From the NCBI GenBank assembly GCA_035547915.1, contig DASZTS010000140.1:62001-126000 (forward strand): 64,000 nucleotides of DNA, read 5' to 3'. The notes below the pieces were generated by a model. The model saw only the letters and a list, made by a program, of their open reading frames with translations. It made no database searches and was not told the origin of the DNA. The DNA comes from DASSFG01 sp035547915 (lineage in GTDB: Bacteria > Planctomycetota > Planctomycetia > Pirellulales > JAICIG01). Positions 32,976-42,475 of the stretch are shown here, piece after piece. Both the position numbers and the translations under genes were made by a program. Each line of letters starts with the position of its first letter. Position 1 is the first letter of the stretch.

Positions 32976-34343
32976 TCAGGAAAGCGCGTCCACCCACGGC
33001 GCGATAGCTTGGGCAAGGACGTCGAAGCCCGCCGCGTTCGGATGCACGTGGTCGGGATTATACAAGCTGGTATTCATGCTCCCATCGGGATTCTGGAAAG
33101 AGGCATCCACGTCGAGGAACCAGACCCGCTGCCCATCCATCAGCGGACTCAGTAGCGCGTTCACTTGAGAGATCTGTTGTTGGGCCACAGAACCGAATTC
33201 CGGCTGCAGCGCGGGGAGCAACCCTAGCAGCAACACCTTGATGCCCGGGAAGTCGTCCTGAAGCTTCTGAACGACCGCGGTGATGCCGGCCGCGATATCG
33301 TTGGGGCTGTCGGCGAGGTCGTTCACGCCGATCATCAACACGGCCAATTTCGGCGAAATGCCAGCCAGGTCGCCTGCATCGAGACGCCAGAGAACGTTTT
33401 CGATCGTATCGCCTCCCACGCCCGCGTCGAAGCTCCCCAGCGGCGCGAAATATTGGTTCCAGGCCGAAATGCCGTCCATCGTCCACAATTGCGTGATGGA
33501 ATCGCCGAGAAACAAGACGTTCGGTTTCGCCTGCGCCGCCTCGGCCGCGATGGCGGCGGTCCTTTCCGGGGCGCCCGCCAAGACATTGGGCACGGGCACC
33601 GTTGTGACCGGCACTCCCGTATGCAGATCGAAATACTGACTCTTGGCAACGTACGTGATCATCAACTCCTGTTCGGTCGTCTGCCATGTGCCGAGTTGCG
33701 ACGCCAGGGTCGATACGGTGCCTGCATCGAGCGAGAGTTGTAGCTGCGACAGGTCGTGTACGACGGTACGGGTCGTCCCTTCCCCGCTCATGAGCAGCGA
33801 TAATCCCACGTCATACAAGCTCTCACCGGCTGCGAGTTGGGATTCTACCCATGTGACGGCCGAGGACTCGGCCGCGCGGCCGAGGACCGTCTGATACGCG
33901 GCCTGGACCCAATCCGACTGCGTACCGCCCGCGCGCAGGTAGAACTCGTCGCTGCCGAGCAGAGTGGCTTCGATTTGCTGGTTTGTCATCCCGGCGCGCA
34001 TCTGCTGTAGCCAATATTGCAGACTGATCTCGTCGGCCGTGCGGCCGAGGAAGTGCTGATAGGTCGCCGTGATGAAGTCGCGAAAGGCTTCGTTGCTCAC
34101 AATCACCTGGTCTGCGAAGGTGGCCCGTGGCACGCCTGCGTTGATTTCGCCGACTCCCCAGGCGAGGCTCACCGGATCGACCGGACGCCCGAGCACATCC
34201 TGGTAGACCGCTTGGACGAAGGCCGCATTGGCCGTTGCCGGATTGGCCATCGGCGACACGCCCGATAGGTAATGCCGCCATTCCAACCGCTCGCCGCGCA
34301 GAGGCCGCGCCGCTTGCGAGCCCCGCCTCTTTCGCCGACCCAT
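32976..34343 (-). CDS. SGNH/GDSL hydrolase with DUF4214 repeats and surface leader
   Basis: A 455-residue protein. The N-terminus (RPLRGERLEWRHYLSG) is the planctomycete LExRxLLS-type export leader. Residues about 25-240 hold DUF4214-like helical repeats (FVQAVYQDVLGRPVDPVSL and two similar). Residues about 265-455 are an SGNH hydrolase: block I FLGDSITQLW, GVGGDTIENV, GVNDLAD, and the catalytic DHVHPNAAGF. Such enzymes deacylate esters, often on polysaccharides. The ATG at 34343 has GAGAGG upstream, chosen over upstream in-frame Met codons because it fits the leader. Probably a secreted carbohydrate esterase. Confidence 0.88.
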   Translation of the reverse strand: MGRRKRRGSQAARPLRGERLEWRHYLSGVSPMANPATANAAFVQAVYQDVLGRPVDPVSLAWGVGEINAGVPRATFADQVIVSNEAFRDFITATYQHFLGRTADEISLQYWLQQMRAGMTNQQIEATLLGSDEFYLRAGGTQSDWVQAAYQTVLGRAAESSAVTWVESQLAAGESLYDVGLSLLMSGEGTTRTVVHDLSQLQLSLDAGTVSTLASQLGTWQTTEQELMITYVAKSQYFDLHTGVPVTTVPVPNVLAGAPERTAAIAAEAAQAKPNVLFLGDSITQLWTMDGISAWNQYFAPLGSFDAGVGGDTIENVLWRLDAGDLAGISPKLAVLMIGVNDLADSPNDIAAGITAVVQKLQDDFPGIKVLLLGLLPALQPEFGSVAQQQISQVNALLSPLMDGQRVWFLDVDASFQNPDGSMNTSLYNPDHVHPNAAGFDVLAQAIAPWVDALS

Positions 34344-34679
34344 AGAAAGCCTCTCCCCCACCCGACCGTCGGCCATCACTCGACTGTTCGGTCGACTGGT
34401 TAATGGAACCGTTCCGGGTACCATCTTGCTCAGGAGATTCGCCCTTTGCAAATCGGGAGCCAATGCCGCCCAGCACCGCAAAACCGGGTACTGGCCGCTG
34501 GCTACGGCGGCCGGATGATGAGCGACGCGCTAACCGCCGCAATCCGGGTTTCTGTATCGATCCTTCATCGATGGCCAGGAGCCGTATTCCGCTTGTAGAA
34601 ACCGCCATTCTTCCGTGGGGGCTGAATACAACCGCGGATGCGCGGGCGATCTCATTCGGGCAGGCTTGCGAAACTCAGA
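34344..34679. other. Intergenic region
   Basis: No gene or strong structure seen. It separates the SGNH hydrolase start from the end of the 34680 gene on the same strand. Confidence 0.4.
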
Positions 34680-35300
34680 CTAGCGCTCGCGCTCGGCTTT
34701 GCCGCGCCGCTTCGTCCTTCCCACTGCTTGCGACGCCGGTCGTGTCGAAGTGGTTGGCCAGTCTTCCAACGCCTCTCGCGTGAACATGAAACGCACAATT
34801 TCGAGGATTTTGGTTTCGCTCGGTCCACTCAGTCGTTCGGCGTAATGAGGGTCGTCGTGCCGACAGTAGTCGGCTGCCAAGCGGTATCCGTCATTGGGTT
34901 TCGGTGCGTGGTCCAGCATGATCGTCAACGCTTTTTCGATCACGAGCAGGTTCCGGTTTCTCACAATGTGGAGAGGACCTCGACGAAGGCGTTCGTTTTC
35001 CTTATGGAACTCCCGCAGACGGTCGTAGAGTCCTCTGGCGGCGGCCTGATCGAACTCAGGCCGGATCTGGTTCAGCCCTTTCAATAAGGCACGGGCCTCG
35101 CCGAACAACTGCGCCGCTTCACCTGTTGTCTTACCCTTGCGCGATGTCGCTCGAGCCGCGACCCACACGGCGAATGGCACCAATCGCTCGGAACGCTTGA
35201 ACCATTTCTTGAGTACCGTGAGCCGCGTGAGTTCGGCGCTACCGCGGGCGCCGATGTCTTCAACGATCTGGAGCAACTCCTCGGGCACGTCGGTAAACAT
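34680..35300 (-). CDS. Hypothetical helical protein
   Basis: A 206-residue soluble, mostly helical protein starting MFTDVPEELLQIVEDIG. It has a conserved-looking middle (RGLYDRLREFHKENERLRRG and VIEKALTIMLDHAPKPNDGY) and an Arg/Lys-rich tail. There is no signal peptide or membrane segment. No family recognised. It lies in a leftward pair with the 35403 gene, about 100 bp apart. Confidence 0.65.
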   Translation of the reverse strand: MFTDVPEELLQIVEDIGARGSAELTRLTVLKKWFKRSERLVPFAVWVAARATSRKGKTTGEAAQLFGEARALLKGLNQIRPEFDQAAARGLYDRLREFHKENERLRRGPLHIVRNRNLLVIEKALTIMLDHAPKPNDGYRLAADYCRHDDPHYAERLSGPSETKILEIVRFMFTREALEDWPTTSTRPASQAVGRTKRRGKAERER

Positions 35301-35402
35301 CGCTGGGGCTCGGTCCGTTAGACAGCAATCCGTTCAACCTTGACGGCATGGCCACTATCCTGACGCAGGCCATCTCACCGGCTGCGCCTGTGGGCAGCGG
35401 GC

Positions 35403-36272
35403 CTACGGCTCCCGCGGCGTAGTGATCACGTGATAGGGCTCTCGTACTCCATTTGATGTGTGGACGGCCCGATCCCACGCAGAGACTTCTTTGCCGTCGA
35501 GTTCGACGTGACCCTCGGCATCGGACGAACGCAAGACCGCATATTGCCAGCATTCCGCGCCCGCTGAGCCGCCGCCAACGGAGCGATCCAGGATCTCGAT
35601 CAAAACCACGGCCTCTGGATTAGTGCCGTGAACGATGGCGAACACGGCTCCGTCTTTGACCTTTTCGTCGGGGGCGCTATATCGATGGACCGGTTGCGGT
35701 AGGACCCGCAGCTCGTGACGCGAGTTGTCGGGGTGCCAGAACTCATGGGCCGTGAACCGTCGGGCGATATCTCTCATTTGTCGCAGCCGGCCGGCATCGT
35801 TGGCGGCCGGCTCGGGCGCGTCTTCCAGACGCAACAAGTGAAAGTCGGTCGTCTCGGGCTGCCATCGGGGAGCGCCAGGCGCGTCGAGCGCTATGATCGG
35901 CTGCGCAGCCAGCGAGACCGCGTGGAACCATTGCCCCTCAAACCCTCCAATCTGATAGAGCTCCAAGAAGACGACGGGACGCGTCCGATTGGTCCCACGT
36001 TCCGACCATGCCCAAAGGGAGCCTTGGCTGGTGGCGCGCGTCGAATCGCCGAAGGCCAACAGGGGTTGATCAATCAGGGCGAGCGGTTTCCGAGGATCGT
36101 TGGGACAGAGCACCTTGAGGCGGTGCATGTGGTCGGCGGCCTGCGCGGCGGCTTTTTCGGCGTCAGAAGAGGTGGTATCTGCTGGATCGGGTCCCTCCGC
36201 CGCGACAGACGACAAGGCGAGAACACATGTGGCCCATGACATGCCGACCACGAACATGAACGAGCATTTCAT
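35403..36272 (-). CDS. Exported hypothetical protein
   Basis: A 289-residue protein with a signal peptide (FMFVVGMSWATCVLALSSVA, cleavage near AAEG). The mature domain is alpha/beta with a conserved-looking PRKPLALIDQPLLAFGDSTR and many Trp/Arg residues. This is the style of planctomycete exported proteins of unknown function, often in many paralogues per genome. The ATG at 36272 is chosen for its signal peptide, over a longer upstream frame. Function unknown. Confidence 0.7.
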   Translation of the reverse strand: MKCSFMFVVGMSWATCVLALSSVAAEGPDPADTTSSDAEKAAAQAADHMHRLKVLCPNDPRKPLALIDQPLLAFGDSTRATSQGSLWAWSERGTNRTRPVVFLELYQIGGFEGQWFHAVSLAAQPIIALDAPGAPRWQPETTDFHLLRLEDAPEPAANDAGRLRQMRDIARRFTAHEFWHPDNSRHELRVLPQPVHRYSAPDEKVKDGAVFAIVHGTNPEAVVLIEILDRSVGGGSAGAECWQYAVLRSSDAEGHVELDGKEVSAWDRAVHTSNGVREPYHVITTPREP

Positions 36273-36552
36273 ATCGATTCTCTCCGTACCTGCAACGTCG
36301 GCTCCTTCGAGCATTTTATACGGTCGCTGCCTCGGCCGGCGACGGTGCCGAGGCCGAAACAAAGGCTCTCTGCACTCGTCCGCGCGCGACTTTCGCCGCC
36401 TTCACTTTTGGAACCGGTAGCACCTCATTTCAGGCGGACATCGGCCGAGCGGCTCGTTCGCCGGAATGATTCGTGTTAGGCTGATGCAGCCTGTCACGCT
36501 GTTCCCACCATAAGGCCGGCCGACAAAAAGTCGCTTGCGCGCTCTCTGCAAC

Positions 36553-37155
36553 ATGCCCAACCCGATCTACGAATGCATCGAGAATTTTCGTCCCGCGCCG
36601 CGACATCACTCGCTGTGGGACTGGATCACCTATTTCCGAATACCGAGACCTGTGTGGTTGCGTGAGAATCCTACGGACGGATTGGCCACGCTCTTTCAGA
36701 ACCTGCACACGTTGTTTACCGAAGGGATCGTCGTCTGGGGCCATATCATTCAGGCCAACAGCCAGTTGTTCCAATCCGGCGTCCACGATTGTCCCGGTGA
36801 GCTCGTCTACTCGCTGGACGACGTTCGGCGGGTCGATCCCGACCGCCTCGGCCAGGTGGCGCACCAGCTCTACTCCCTGAAGGGGACCCAGCCGGAAGAC
36901 CCCGAGCTGGCGCCGATCGCCCACTACCTGACCGACCAGTTGATCCGCGTCTTCGGTCTACCTGTCCCGCGGAGCATCAGCCCGAACCTGCGCTGCCACA
37001 TCTCGACCACCTATTTCGTCCGCAAGCACCTGCCGCGGCGACGGCTCTGTAATTCGTTGCTCCCCATCGTCGTAAATCCCAGAGAGCCTCACGTCGCAAT
37101 GCCCCTCCCCGCGCGCTACTGGCCGCAGCCGCTCATCGATTGGTGGTCCACGTAG
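36553..37155 (+). CDS. Hypothetical protein
   Basis: A 200-residue protein starting MPNPIYECIENFRPAPRHHS. It is rich in aromatic and Pro residues, with LWDWITYFRIPRPVWLREN and DQLIRVFGLPVPRSISPNL as distinctive stretches. No signal peptide. A Met six codons upstream is possible but has no better ribosome site. No family recognised; it stands between exported and LRR genes. Confidence 0.65.
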   Translation: MPNPIYECIENFRPAPRHHSLWDWITYFRIPRPVWLRENPTDGLATLFQNLHTLFTEGIVVWGHIIQANSQLFQSGVHDCPGELVYSLDDVRRVDPDRLGQVAHQLYSLKGTQPEDPELAPIAHYLTDQLIRVFGLPVPRSISPNLRCHISTTYFVRKHLPRRRLCNSLLPIVVNPREPHVAMPLPARYWPQPLIDWWST

Positions 37156-37242
37156 GGATTAGCCGAAGCCGGTCGATCGGACGTCACGGAAAGGTACGCA
37201 TTGTGCTGCGAAGCACAACGACTGGTCCGTGCGAAGGCATCT

Positions 37243-38523
37243 ATGGCGCGCGTCCGAATCTTCCAATTTAGCGTCCGGTCGCTGCTGCTCGCGGTAACGG
37301 GTCTGGCCATTTGGCTTGGTTTTCAAGCCAGGGCGGCGACCCGGCAGCGCGAGAGCGTCGCCGCGCTGAGAGAACAGGGCTGGACGGTCTTGTACGACAC
37401 GGAGGTTATCTCGCAAACGCGATTTCGGCCACGTTGGGCCGCGCGGCTGCAACGATCGCGGGCGCCGGGCTGGATGCAAGACGCCATCGGAAGAGACTAT
37501 TTCCAAAACGTCGTGGCCGTGAGTTTCGACGCCTCGGTTCGTCCGGGCCGGACGGCGAGCAAGCTGCACGAGGCCGAGGACCGACCCGGCGTCGATAGGC
37601 AGCTCGAGCGCGTTGCCGATTTCCCCCGGTTGACGTCACTGATTCTAAACGATGTCCGCGTTTCGGATGAGAGCTTAGCGGCCACGGCGAATCTCCTGCA
37701 ACTCGAGGAGCTGCGCCTTGATTGGTGCACCGTCGATGGGCCGTGCCTCCGCCATTTGCGTTTGCTTACGAAGTTACGAACGCTCTCTTTCGCGTATTCA
37801 CGGTTTCGTAACGAGCCGCTGGCCCAACTCCCGCTGCTGGCCGGCCTCTCGACGCTCAGCTTGCAAGGCGACCATATTCGCGACGCCGATCTGGCGTGCT
37901 TGTCGAATTGCCCCAACCTTGAAGAGCTCAACCTCTGGCAAACCCGGGTCGGCAAGGCGGGCCTCGAATATCTTCGCTACGTGCCAAAGCTGCAACTTCT
38001 GAATCTCTTCGACTGCGCAATCCACAGTGACGATCTGGAACCGGTCGCACGGCTCAAGCATCTCACCCATCTCGAAGCCGCTCGCAATCGCATCAGCGAT
38101 GCCGGCCTGGCCTTCGTCGCCCAGTTGCCCGGGCTACGGGTACTCGGCCTGGGCGAGAACCAAATCACGGATGCGGGCCTACCACGAATCGCCCATCTGC
38201 GAGGTCTGACAAAACTGACGTTGAATCGGAATCCAATCAGCGACGACGCGCTTTCCGTTGTGGGGACTTTCGCCGACCTGGAAGAGTTGTGGCTCGATCA
38301 GACGAAAATCACTGATTCCGGATTAACCCAGCTCGCGAACTTACAGCATTTGCGACGGGTCATACTCAGCCACACTGGCGTCACACAACACGCCGCCCAA
38401 GAGTTCCGTAGATCGCATCCGTCGACAAGGGTTGATTGTCCCGACGACTCGATGAACGGCGTTTCGCGGTTCCTTCAAGCGTTGGGCCGTGCGCGGCATC
38501 GCAAACAGTCGCCGGCGCGGTAA
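37243..38523 (+). CDS. FQF-leader leucine-rich-repeat protein
   Basis: A 426-residue protein opening MARVRIFQFSVRSLLLAVTG, the planctomycete leader plus signal-anchor. Residues about 120-395 contain roughly ten leucine-rich repeats of about 24 residues (LTSLILNDVRVSDESLA; LRVLGLGENQITDAGL; LEELWLDQTKITDSGL) of the bacterial ribonuclease-inhibitor-like class. The C-terminus is basic. AAGG lies a few bases before the ATG at 37243. Likely a membrane-tethered binding protein; ligand unknown. Confidence 0.88.
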   Translation: MARVRIFQFSVRSLLLAVTGLAIWLGFQARAATRQRESVAALREQGWTVLYDTEVISQTRFRPRWAARLQRSRAPGWMQDAIGRDYFQNVVAVSFDASVRPGRTASKLHEAEDRPGVDRQLERVADFPRLTSLILNDVRVSDESLAATANLLQLEELRLDWCTVDGPCLRHLRLLTKLRTLSFAYSRFRNEPLAQLPLLAGLSTLSLQGDHIRDADLACLSNCPNLEELNLWQTRVGKAGLEYLRYVPKLQLLNLFDCAIHSDDLEPVARLKHLTHLEAARNRISDAGLAFVAQLPGLRVLGLGENQITDAGLPRIAHLRGLTKLTLNRNPISDDALSVVGTFADLEELWLDQTKITDSGLTQLANLQHLRRVILSHTGVTQHAAQEFRRSHPSTRVDCPDDSMNGVSRFLQALGRARHRKQSPAR

Positions 38524-38605
38524 TCATGAAGCTGCCGAGCGCGTTGGCCTATGGCCCCGGCCGCTGCGCCGCCGTCGGATCAACCCGCGCCGCGAGAGAG
38601 GGCGG

Positions 38606-39106
38606 CTAGACCGATTCCTCGCGGAGCCGCATGAAATAGCGCTGCACCTCGGGCATGCAGCATTGCCCGCTGGGCGACAGCGTGATGCAACGCGCCTGGG
38701 GCGACTTCGTGCGGGCCAGCAGTTCTTTCACGCGCCGCGTGCCTCGCTCGCGTACGTCGGCATCGATCTCCTCGGTTCCGAAGTCGAAGCAGGGACAGAT
38801 CGGCGCCCCAGAGTCTTTCGGATAGGCCGGGTGCAAGAGCTTTTCGGCCGCCACCCAGCGGTCGAAGCGGTCGAAGTAGCCAACCTCGCAGCGCGGATAG
38901 GGGCAGTAGTAGGCCGACTCGGGTAGATGGCGGCGGTCGTCGGCCTCGAGTTGCCCGACGAGCGTCGCGTTTCCCACGGCGACGCCCAACGATCCGCAGC
39001 GCGGGCAGTTCGCCGCACCGGTGTCGTCGGGTTCTCGGACAAACGCTTTATTCAAGAACAGGTCTCCAAAAGTTCGACGGATCGCGCGCCCGATCCGCCG
39101 CGACAT
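38606..39106 (-). CDS. CopZ-like iron-sulfur/zinc metallochaperone-type protein
   Basis: A 166-residue cysteine-rich protein. CPRCGS near residue 34, then CPYPRC, then ICPCFDFGTEEIDADV, and a final SGQCCMPEV give the cysteine layout of the CopZ N-terminal zinc/[2Fe-2S] module (BFD-like ferredoxin fold). It lacks the copper-binding HMA domain that follows in CopZ. NCBI-style names for this type are iron-sulfur cluster-binding metallochaperone. It is convergent with the LRR gene and divergent from nagA. Confidence 0.75.
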   Translation of the reverse strand: MSRRIGRAIRRTFGDLFLNKAFVREPDDTGAANCPRCGSLGVAVGNATLVGQLEADDRRHLPESAYYCPYPRCEVGYFDRFDRWVAAEKLLHPAYPKDSGAPICPCFDFGTEEIDADVRERGTRRVKELLARTKSPQARCITLSPSGQCCMPEVQRYFMRLREESV

Positions 39107-39193
39107 CTATGATACAATGCGGCGTCGAGGGTTGCTCCTCGGCACAGAAAACAACGTCATCGCGATAGCCGTTCCTCTGGGGCTCCCCACACC

Positions 39194-40357
39194 ATGCTGC
39201 ATTTCGTTGCCCGCCGCTATGACACCGGCCAGGTGGCCCGCTTCGACGTCGAGGAGGGTCGCATCGTCAGCGCCAAGCGCTGCGCGGTCGACGAGTCGGC
39301 CGGCGGCTCCCTGCCTTGGGTGGCACCGGGGTTCGTCGATATCCAGGTGAACGGTTACGGCGGCCAGGAGTTCAGCTCGTTGGAACTCACGCCCGAGGGA
39401 GTGGCCTCCATCGTGCGGCGACATGCGGAATTCGGCGTGACGGCTCTCTGCCCGACGCTGACCACCCAGAGCTTCGATTGCCTCGTACACGGGGTGCGGG
39501 CCATCGACTTCGCCTGCCAGACGTTCCCCGACGTGGCCCGCGCGGTCGTCGGCATTCACTTGGAGGGACCCTACATATCGGCCGAGGACGGACCGCGGGG
39601 AGCCCACCCCCGCGAGCACTGCCGGCAGCCGACCTGGGACGAGTTCCAGCATTTGCAAGAGGCGGCCGGCGGCCGCATCCGGCTGCTCACCCTGTCGCCG
39701 GAGTTTCCCGACTCGGCGGAGTTCATCGCCCGCGTATCGGCCCACCAGGTCGTCGTGGCCATCGGCCATACGGCGGCCGACGGCGAGCAGATCCGAGCGG
39801 CGGTCGATGCCGGTGCCCGTCTGAGTACGCACCTGGGCAACGGCGCGCACGGCATGATCCGCCGCCATCCCAACTACATCTGGCACCAGCTCGCCGAAGA
39901 CCGCCTGCTGGCCAGCTTGATCGTCGACGGCCATCACCTGCCGAGCGAAGTCGTGAAATCGATCGTCCGCGCGAAATCGCCGGAGAGGTGCATCCTGGTG
40001 AGCGACGTGTCGGGGCTGGCGGGATTGCCGCCGGGGCGGCATGCCAGCAGCGGCGGAGAAGTCGAGCTGCTCGCCGATGGCCGACTGGTCGTGGCCGGCC
40101 AGACCCAATTACTCGCCGGCGCGTCGCACCCGATCGGCGTCGGTGTGGTGAACGTCATGCGGTTTGCGGGTGTCGATCTGGCAAGCGCTGTGGCGATGGC
40201 AACCGCGCAGCCCGCCCAGTTGCTCGGGCGTCCGGTACCGGGTCTGCGGCCCGGCGACCCGGCCGACCTCGTTCTGTTCCGCCTCGACGGGCAGCTTCTA
40301 GTCCGCGCCACGATCCTGGCCGGCGAGGTCGTCTACGGCGAGCTGCCCGCGGACTAA
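39194..40357 (+). CDS. nagA: N-acetylglucosamine-6-phosphate deacetylase (NagA-type)
   Basis: A 387-residue amidohydrolase-superfamily enzyme that deacetylates GlcNAc-6-phosphate. Diagnostic NagA segments are present: PGFVDIQVNGYGG, HLEGPYIS (metal-binding Glu), VAIGHTAADG, STHLGNGAHG in place of the usual THLxNAM, IVDGHHLP, and SDVSGLAG carrying the catalytic aspartate. The length is normal for NagA (about 380). It is followed 23 bp later by a small membrane protein on the same strand. No nagB or transporter is adjacent, so it may serve general amino-sugar recycling. Confidence 0.88.
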   Translation: MLHFVARRYDTGQVARFDVEEGRIVSAKRCAVDESAGGSLPWVAPGFVDIQVNGYGGQEFSSLELTPEGVASIVRRHAEFGVTALCPTLTTQSFDCLVHGVRAIDFACQTFPDVARAVVGIHLEGPYISAEDGPRGAHPREHCRQPTWDEFQHLQEAAGGRIRLLTLSPEFPDSAEFIARVSAHQVVVAIGHTAADGEQIRAAVDAGARLSTHLGNGAHGMIRRHPNYIWHQLAEDRLLASLIVDGHHLPSEVVKSIVRAKSPERCILVSDVSGLAGLPPGRHASSGGEVELLADGRLVVAGQTQLLAGASHPIGVGVVNVMRFAGVDLASAVAMATAQPAQLLGRPVPGLRPGDPADLVLFRLDGQLLVRATILAGEVVYGELPAD

Positions 40358-40380
40358 GAAAGTCACAGCACCGTTCGATC

Positions 40381-40554
40381 ATGTACAAGATTGCTCGCAC
40401 CATGCAGGTCGCATCGCTCATGCTACTTCCCCTGAGCATGATGCTACAGATCGCCCACAGACTCACCGTGGGCCAGATGCTGATCGTGATGGTCGCCGGC
40501 TTCTGCCTCTTCTGGATCGGCCGCATCGTCGAAGGCTATTATCCGCAGTCGTAG
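40381..40554 (+). CDS. Small membrane protein
   Basis: A 57-residue protein, MYKIARTMQVASLMLLPLSM at the start, with two hydrophobic segments (about 8-26 and 30-48) and a polar end (IGRIVEGYYPQS). It follows nagA by 23 bp. Planctomycete genomes carry many such short inner-membrane proteins. Function unknown. Confidence 0.65.
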   Translation: MYKIARTMQVASLMLLPLSMMLQIAHRLTVGQMLIVMVAGFCLFWIGRIVEGYYPQS

Positions 40555-40654
40555 CCGGACGGCGCGTTCCGCCGCACTCGCAAGCGAGCAGGGAACACCG
40601 TTGCGCGGCAACATTCGCCGCGACACCGAACCGGTCGATCCGCAGCCAGCGTCT

Positions 40655-40999
40655 CTACAAAATCTCCAGCAACCGGTCGAAGTAATTCGGCTTCGGCAGG
40701 TGATGGTCGATGCCGGCCGCGCGCGACCGCATATAGTCGTTCTCGGTCTGAAAACCCGAAATGGCGATCAGCTTGACCGGGCGATCGGCCAGGCTATCTC
40801 GCAACAACGGCGCGAGCTGCCAGCCGTCCATTTCGGGCAAACCGATGTCGAGCAGCACGGCGTCGGGCGCAAACTCCGGCGCCGCCAACAAGGCGCTGCA
40901 TGCGTTGTGGCAGACTCGCACCTCGTACCCCCGGAACTGCAACCACTTCGCCAGAACCCGGGCACAATCCTCTTGATCTTCGACCACCAGTAACCGCAT
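40655..40999 (-). CDS. Stand-alone response-regulator receiver
   Basis: A 114-residue CheY-like receiver domain. Acidic pocket EDQED near residue 8, phospho-acceptor aspartate in AVLLDIGLPEMDGW, switch serine in AISGF, and lysine in LPKPNYF. There is no output domain. GGGGGA lies just before the ATG. A perfect 11-bp inverted repeat sits in its leader (41026-41057). Cognate kinase not in the window; a very similar receiver lies at 51086. Confidence 0.9.
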   Translation of the reverse strand: MRLLVVEDQEDCARVLAKWLQFRGYEVRVCHNACSALLAAPEFAPDAVLLDIGLPEMDGWQLAPLLRDSLADRPVKLIAISGFQTENDYMRSRAAGIDHHLPKPNYFDRLLEIL

Positions 41000-41025
41000 G
41001 ATGGTTCCCCCTACTCAAACGACAA

Positions 41026-41057
41026 CGGCCCGGTAAAGCTGGTGCCTTACCGGGCCG
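41026..41057 (-). promoter_or_regulatory. Perfect inverted repeat in the receiver-gene leader
   Basis: CGGCCCGGTAA (41026-41036), ten-base loop, TTACCGGGCCG (41047-41057). The 11-bp perfect stem has no T-run on either side, so it is not a standard terminator. It lies 27 bp upstream of the receiver ATG: an attenuator, protein-binding or RNA-stabilising element is possible. Confidence 0.6.
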
Positions 41058-41150
41058 CTGTCCACAAGCGATCCTTCACACAGGGGTGTTTTTAATCTTT
41101 TGCATCAGAAACGGCAAGCAGATCGGCTTTTCAAGATCGGCATCTCTTCC

Positions 41151-41241
41151 AGCAACCGACAAAACCGGGTCGAACTCCGAAGAAGATCGGCGTCTCGCGA
41201 CCGATTTTTCGCCCACGGCGCTTCGACTTCCGCATCCCTAC
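41151..41241. repeat. Dispersed hairpin repeat, copy 12
   Basis: AGATCGGCGTCTCGCGACCGATTTTTCG keeps a stem with changed bases on both sides of the loop. One outer end is degraded. Confidence 0.75.
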
Positions 41242-41296
41242 GTGATAGACACCGGATGGCTCGCGCCGTAAGCTGCAAACCACCTGGGGGACCGAT

Positions 41297-42424
41297 ATGA
41301 AGATCAGCGAAGTTATCTGCCAAATCATTCGGGTTGGGCAGATTGTGGCGAAGACGGCCAGTAGTCAGGACGCCGTGCTGGTGCGCGTGCGCGCCGACAA
41401 TGGATTGGAAGGTGTGGGCGAGGCCGACAGCTCGCCGGAAGTCGTCAAGGCCGTCATCGACGCGCCCTTCAGCCACAACATCGCCTGCGGGCTGCGGCAG
41501 TTGCTGATCGGCGAGCATCCGCTCGAAATCGAGCGGCTGTGGCAGAAGATGCTGCGGCGCACCATGTATTTCGGCCGATCGAGCGTGGCGATCACCGCCC
41601 TGGCCGCGGTCGATATGGCGCTGTGGGACCTCAAGGGCAAACACTTCGGCGAGCCGATCCACCGCCTGCTCGGCGGCAAGCGCCATGACCGCCTGCCGGC
41701 CTACGCTTCCATTCTGTTCGGCCGCGACGGGCGAGAAACTCGCGATATCGGGCGACGCTGGACCGACACCGGCTACCGCGCCGTCAAGTTCGGCTGGGAA
41801 CCGATGGGCAGTTCCGAGCGTGTCGACATCGACCTGGTGCGCGGGGCGCGCGAAGGGGTGGGCGACGGCACGCTACTCATCGACGCCGGTTGCGTCTGGG
41901 ACGCCCGGACCGCGCTCACTCGGGCTCGAGCCTTCGCCGACTTCGGCATCGGCTGGTTGGAAGAGCCGTTACAACCCGACGACGTCGACGGCTATCGGTG
42001 GCTGCGCGATCGTTCGCCCGTGCCGATCGCGGCGGGCGAAGAGGAGTGCGGCCGGACGGCCTTTCGGCCGCTCATCGACAACCGCGCCTTGGACGTGTAC
42101 CAGGTCGACATCTCGCGCAACGGATTCACCGACGCCGCCTATGTCCGCGGCCGCGTCGAAGAGATCGGCGCCCGGTTGTGCAATCATTGTTACACCAGCC
42201 CATTGACCGTGGCCGCCAGCCTGCACTGGTTGAGCACCTGTCGCGACGCGTTCTTGTTTGAAGATTGCGTCGAAGATTCACCGCTGCGCCATGAGCTGAC
42301 GCACGAAAAGGTGCAGGCCGTCGACGGCTGGATCACCGTGCCCGATCAGCCCGGACTCGGCGTGACGCTCGACGAAGAATTCGTCGCGGCCCACCTGGTG
42401 TGCGAGTCGGGCCGCGAAGCGTAG
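41297..42424 (+). CDS. Mandelate racemase/enolase-superfamily enzyme
   Basis: A 375-residue enolase-superfamily protein with an N-terminal capping domain and C-terminal barrel. Catalytic and metal ligands are visible: lysine in AVKFGW, Asp in LLIDAG, Glu in GWLEEPL, Glu in AAGEEECG, and His in CNHCYTSP. This set fits the mandelate racemase subgroup (sugar-acid dehydratases or racemases). GGGGGAC lies six bases before the ATG. Substrate unknown; neighbours give no pathway clue. Confidence 0.88.
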   Translation: MKISEVICQIIRVGQIVAKTASSQDAVLVRVRADNGLEGVGEADSSPEVVKAVIDAPFSHNIACGLRQLLIGEHPLEIERLWQKMLRRTMYFGRSSVAITALAAVDMALWDLKGKHFGEPIHRLLGGKRHDRLPAYASILFGRDGRETRDIGRRWTDTGYRAVKFGWEPMGSSERVDIDLVRGAREGVGDGTLLIDAGCVWDARTALTRARAFADFGIGWLEEPLQPDDVDGYRWLRDRSPVPIAAGEEECGRTAFRPLIDNRALDVYQVDISRNGFTDAAYVRGRVEEIGARLCNHCYTSPLTVAASLHWLSTCRDAFLFEDCVEDSPLRHELTHEKVQAVDGWITVPDQPGLGVTLDEEFVAAHLVCESGREA

Positions 42425-42475
42425 CGGTCCGCCCGAATGCGTTTCGGCTCCGCTTGGAGGAGATCTCGGCGCCGC

